Assembly (NCBI GenBank): GCA_040217795.1
Contig: JBEHWK010000006.1
Location: 1-64,000, forward strand
Origin: Clostridium_T sp040217795
Lineage (GTDB): Bacteria > Bacillota > Clostridia > Clostridiales > Clostridiaceae
DNA length: 64,000 nt
Direction of reading: 5' to 3'
The translations under genes were made by a program, and so were the position numbers. Shown here piece after piece: positions 61,474 through 64,000 of the stretch. How positions within the stretch are numbered: position 1 is the first letter of the stretch; each line of letters starts with the position of its first letter. Under the pieces are notes generated by a model that had not been told where the DNA came from, searched no databases, and worked only from the letters and a program-made list of their open reading frames with translations.

Positions 61474-64000
61474 ATGTTATATGTAAGCATAAGTTTCATC
61501 TTATTAATAATGATATTAGGTTTTTATGTTTTTTTTAAATGCAACGACAATGATGAAAGCAATTTAATGGAGGACATTCCTTCAGTAAGTATCAGCCAGG
61601 AAGACTTGGAAATGCATGCCTCTGAGATATCAGAACACTTTGATTCTGTGACAACCAAATCCAATTGCAGGAGGAAGTTATTAAAAGCTTTAGACACGAG
61701 TTACAAAACAATAATCGAAGCTTATGAAACCATAGACAGGGATCTGAAAGAAAAGAGAGAGGTTGTGGCGGCTGCAGAGTGGATGATGGATAACTTATAT
61801 TTAATTGAAAGGGAATATAAAGATATAAAATATAATATGCCTGAGTCCTACTATAAAGGATTGCCTGTAATTAAGAAAGGAATTATGAAGGGGTATCCGA
61901 GGATATATCATATAGCAGCTGAGCTGGTTTCCCATACAGATGGGAGAGTGTATGAGGATACAGTGGAGGCATTTATTGACGCTTATCAAAAAAACACCAT
62001 ACTTACCATGGGGGAACTATGGGCTTTGCCTATTATGATTAAGATAGCTCTTATACAAAATATAAGCAAGATATCTGAAAAAATAGTTTTTGCCCAAAGA
62101 GAAAAATATAGTGGGGAGATATTTGCTGAAAATATAATTGCTTCATATAACAATAACAATATAGAAGAAGAACTGAAGAAGTTAAATGATCTCAGCAATG
62201 GGTTAAGTTCGCATTTCATTGAAAAGTTCATAAAAATAATAAGGGATAATGGAATAGATAACATTAATTTGTATCAATGGTTAGACCGGAAGTTGCAGAT
62301 GCAGCATACTGAAATAGATAAAATTATAATGGAAGAACACAGGAAGCAGGCTGCAATTCAAATGTCTATGGGAAATTCCGTTACAAGTTTAAGAGAAATG
62401 GGGAGGATTTCCTGGAGAAATTCTTTTGAAAAGCTAAGTATAGTAGATAAAGTACTGAGAGAGGATCCGGCAGGAGTATATTATTCTATGGATTTTGAAT
62501 CCAGAGACAATTACAGGCACAGTATAGAGAAGATTTCAAAGACAGAAAATATCCCGGAAATATTTGTTGCAAAAAAAGCAATTGAATTGGCAAAAGACCA
62601 TAAAACTGGTGAAGAGTATAGAAAACATGCAGGATATTACCTTATTGATGAAGGGGTAGAAATTTTAAAGTCAGAGATGAATTTTAAAGTATCAGTAAGG
62701 AAAAAGATAAATGCGTATGTAACTAAGCGGAAAGTTGGTATATATATAGGAACTATAGCCTTTCTGACTTTTCTGCTATGTATCTTATTATTAATATCCT
62801 CAGTTAATGAAACTCCAAACTTGGCTGTTATCATTTATGTATCTGAGTTTTTGATTCTTATAGTACCATGCAGTCAAATAGTGATTTCAATTTTTGATTG
62901 GCTGATAAACAGGGCACATGCTCCAAGTTTTATTCCCAAAATGGAATTTAAAAATGGACTTCCTGATGAGTTGGCAACAATTGTAGTCATACCTGCACTG
63001 CTGAATGATAAAAACCGGGTTGAAAATTTGATTAAAGATTTGGAAGTTTATTATTTGGCAAACAGGGGGAAAAATTTATATTTCGCATTATTGGGGGACT
63101 TTAAGGATAGTAATCTTCAAGAAGAGATATCAGATAAAGAAATAATTGAAACTGCATTATCAGAAATAAAAATCCTCAATAAAAAATATTCTGGTCATGA
63201 CGAGAATATATTTTATTTTTTAAACAGATTCAGACAATACAATGAAAAAGAAGGAAAATGGCTTGGATGGGAGAGAAAACGCGGAAAACTGATGGAATTT
63301 AACGCATTTCTCAGGGGGGATAAAAATACAAGCTATAATGTTATCAGTTCTGATATAAGGAATCCTGAAAGGATAAAATATGTCATAACTCTGGATGCAG
63401 ACACGAAACTGCCGAGGGACAGTGCAAAAAAACTTGTGGGGGCTATGGCACATATTCTTAACAAGCCGTATATTGACCTTGAAACAAAAAAGGTTTTAAG
63501 GGGATATGGAATTATGCAACCCAGGATAAACGTCAGTATTACTGCAGCAAACAAAACATTACTTTCAAAGATTTTCTCAGGAGAAACGGGAATTGACAGA
63601 TATACTATTGCCATATCAGATATTTATCAGGATGTTTTCGGAGAAGGAATCTTTACAGGAAAGGGAATATATGATGTAGATGTATTCAATTTTATCCTAA
63701 AGGATGAGATACCGGAAAATACAGTATTAAGTCATGACTTGCTTGAGGGTTCATACGTGAGGACAGCCTTACTTACTGATGTTGAATTAATTGACGGATA
63801 CCCTGCGTACTATAATTCAAGTGCTAAAAGATTGCACAGATGGGTGAGGGGAGATTGGCAGATTATTAAGTGGATTATACGGAAGTCACCATTAAATGCA
63901 TTATCAAGATATAAGATATTTGATAATTTAAGAAGAAGCCTTATTGCTCCATCAATAATCAGCCTGGTATTTTTGTCTTTCTGGGCGTTTCCTGATGTCG
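61474..64000 (+). CDS. Cyclic beta-1,2-glucan synthase-like protein (NdvB family, N-terminal part)
   Basis: ATG 61474 has AAGGAGTGTATGAA upstream; the frame is open to the window edge (842 codons), so the rest is missing. Residues 1-19 are a membrane helix. A long helical region follows (WALPIMIKIALI near 190). Two membrane helices lie near 420-475, then the GT84 glycosyltransferase domain: VVIPALLND, YVITLDADTKLPRDSA (near 640), LSHDLLEGSYVRT (near 755) and the RWVRGDWQ motif (near 786). Full-length proteins add a GH94-like phosphorylase part and make cyclic beta-1,2-glucan. In Firmicutes the product is not well known. Confidence 0.88.
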   Translation, partial: MLYVSISFILLIMILGFYVFFKCNDNDESNLMEDIPSVSISQEDLEMHASEISEHFDSVTTKSNCRRKLLKALDTSYKTIIEAYETIDRDLKEKREVVAAAEWMMDNLYLIEREYKDIKYNMPESYYKGLPVIKKGIMKGYPRIYHIAAELVSHTDGRVYEDTVEAFIDAYQKNTILTMGELWALPIMIKIALIQNISKISEKIVFAQREKYSGEIFAENIIASYNNNNIEEELKKLNDLSNGLSSHFIEKFIKIIRDNGIDNINLYQWLDRKLQMQHTEIDKIIMEEHRKQAAIQMSMGNSVTSLREMGRISWRNSFEKLSIVDKVLREDPAGVYYSMDFESRDNYRHSIEKISKTENIPEIFVAKKAIELAKDHKTGEEYRKHAGYYLIDEGVEILKSEMNFKVSVRKKINAYVTKRKVGIYIGTIAFLTFLLCILLLISSVNETPNLAVIIYVSEFLILIVPCSQIVISIFDWLINRAHAPSFIPKMEFKNGLPDELATIVVIPALLNDKNRVENLIKDLEVYYLANRGKNLYFALLGDFKDSNLQEEISDKEIIETALSEIKILNKKYSGHDENIFYFLNRFRQYNEKEGKWLGWERKRGKLMEFNAFLRGDKNTSYNVISSDIRNPERIKYVITLDADTKLPRDSAKKLVGAMAHILNKPYIDLETKKVLRGYGIMQPRINVSITAANKTLLSKIFSGETGIDRYTIAISDIYQDVFGEGIFTGKGIYDVDVFNFILKDEIPENTVLSHDLLEGSYVRTALLTDVELIDGYPAYYNSSAKRLHRWVRGDWQIIKWIIRKSPLNALSRYKIFDNLRRSLIAPSIISLVFLSFWAFPDV

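Overview
This window looks like a chromosomal segment of a spore-forming, low-GC Firmicute of the genus Clostridium or a close relative. The evidence is the AT-rich DNA, strong AGGAGG ribosome binding sites, and a conserved gene order: maf-radC-mreBCD-pbp2-minCDE-rodA-mgsA-spoIVFA-spoIVFB ... rng-rplU-prp-rpmA-obgE-yhbY-nadD-yqeK. An abrB gene with a Spo0A box at its promoter, spoIVFA/spoIVFB, dacF and a small SASP-like gene point to sporulation. No species is assigned.

Layout. 1-5416 (minus): the secreted N-terminal part of a WapA/RHS-type YD-repeat protein that runs off the left edge. 5.7-8.2 kb: a small integration module (excisionase-like HTH, XRE repressor, tyrosine integrase) with repeats after the integrase that could be an attachment site. 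8.2-13.3 kb: an RNA methyltransferase, an RDD protein, a methionine ABC importer (metNIQ) behind a SAM-I riboswitch, and a DUF350 protein. 13.4-37.6 kb: comEA, dacF, then a long minus-strand housekeeping block for ribosome assembly (L21, Prp, L27, Obg, YhbY, RNase G), NAD synthesis, two radical-SAM-linked proteins, the SpoIVF pair, division-site selection (MinCDE) and the cell-elongation machinery (RodA, PBP2, MreBCD). 38-47 kb: accessory genes (GT39-like membrane protein, tRNA-Trp, SASP-like peptide, DUF3284, DEAD-box helicase, nitronate monooxygenase, NTF2-like and dockerin/SH3 secreted proteins). 47.4-64 kb: VanW, manA with a DeoR regulator, tRNA-Pro and tRNA-Gly, an isochorismatase-like protein without the usual cysteine, a NIF3-C-like protein, an AGE epimerase, an orphan histidine kinase, abrB, DUF1836, GtrA, a DinG-type helicase, DUF6106, and the start of a cyclic beta-1,2-glucan synthase that runs off the right edge.

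Most interesting signal. Two intergenic regions that annotation would normally leave blank (37.93-38.75 kb on minus; 46.48-47.31 kb on plus) are diverged copies of one element. Each has a sigma-A type promoter with the same TTGATT and 17-bp spacer, a 5' hairpin, a long tract of degenerate ~20-nt repeats, an AT-rich 10-bp hairpin with a GAAAA loop, and a strong terminator. A 5' segment is complementary to a segment just before the terminator, so the two ends of the ~780-nt transcript can pair. Three stems keep pairing while their sequence changes between copies. I read this as a large structured noncoding RNA family that I do not recognise.

Other non-genic signals: an exactly 10-bp-phased TCAT array against the manA -35 box, a cluster of DnaA-box-like sites away from any dnaA gene, a palindrome inside the promoter of the XRE repressor, a run of hairpins between abrB and the kinase gene, and two kinds of dispersed palindromic repeats.
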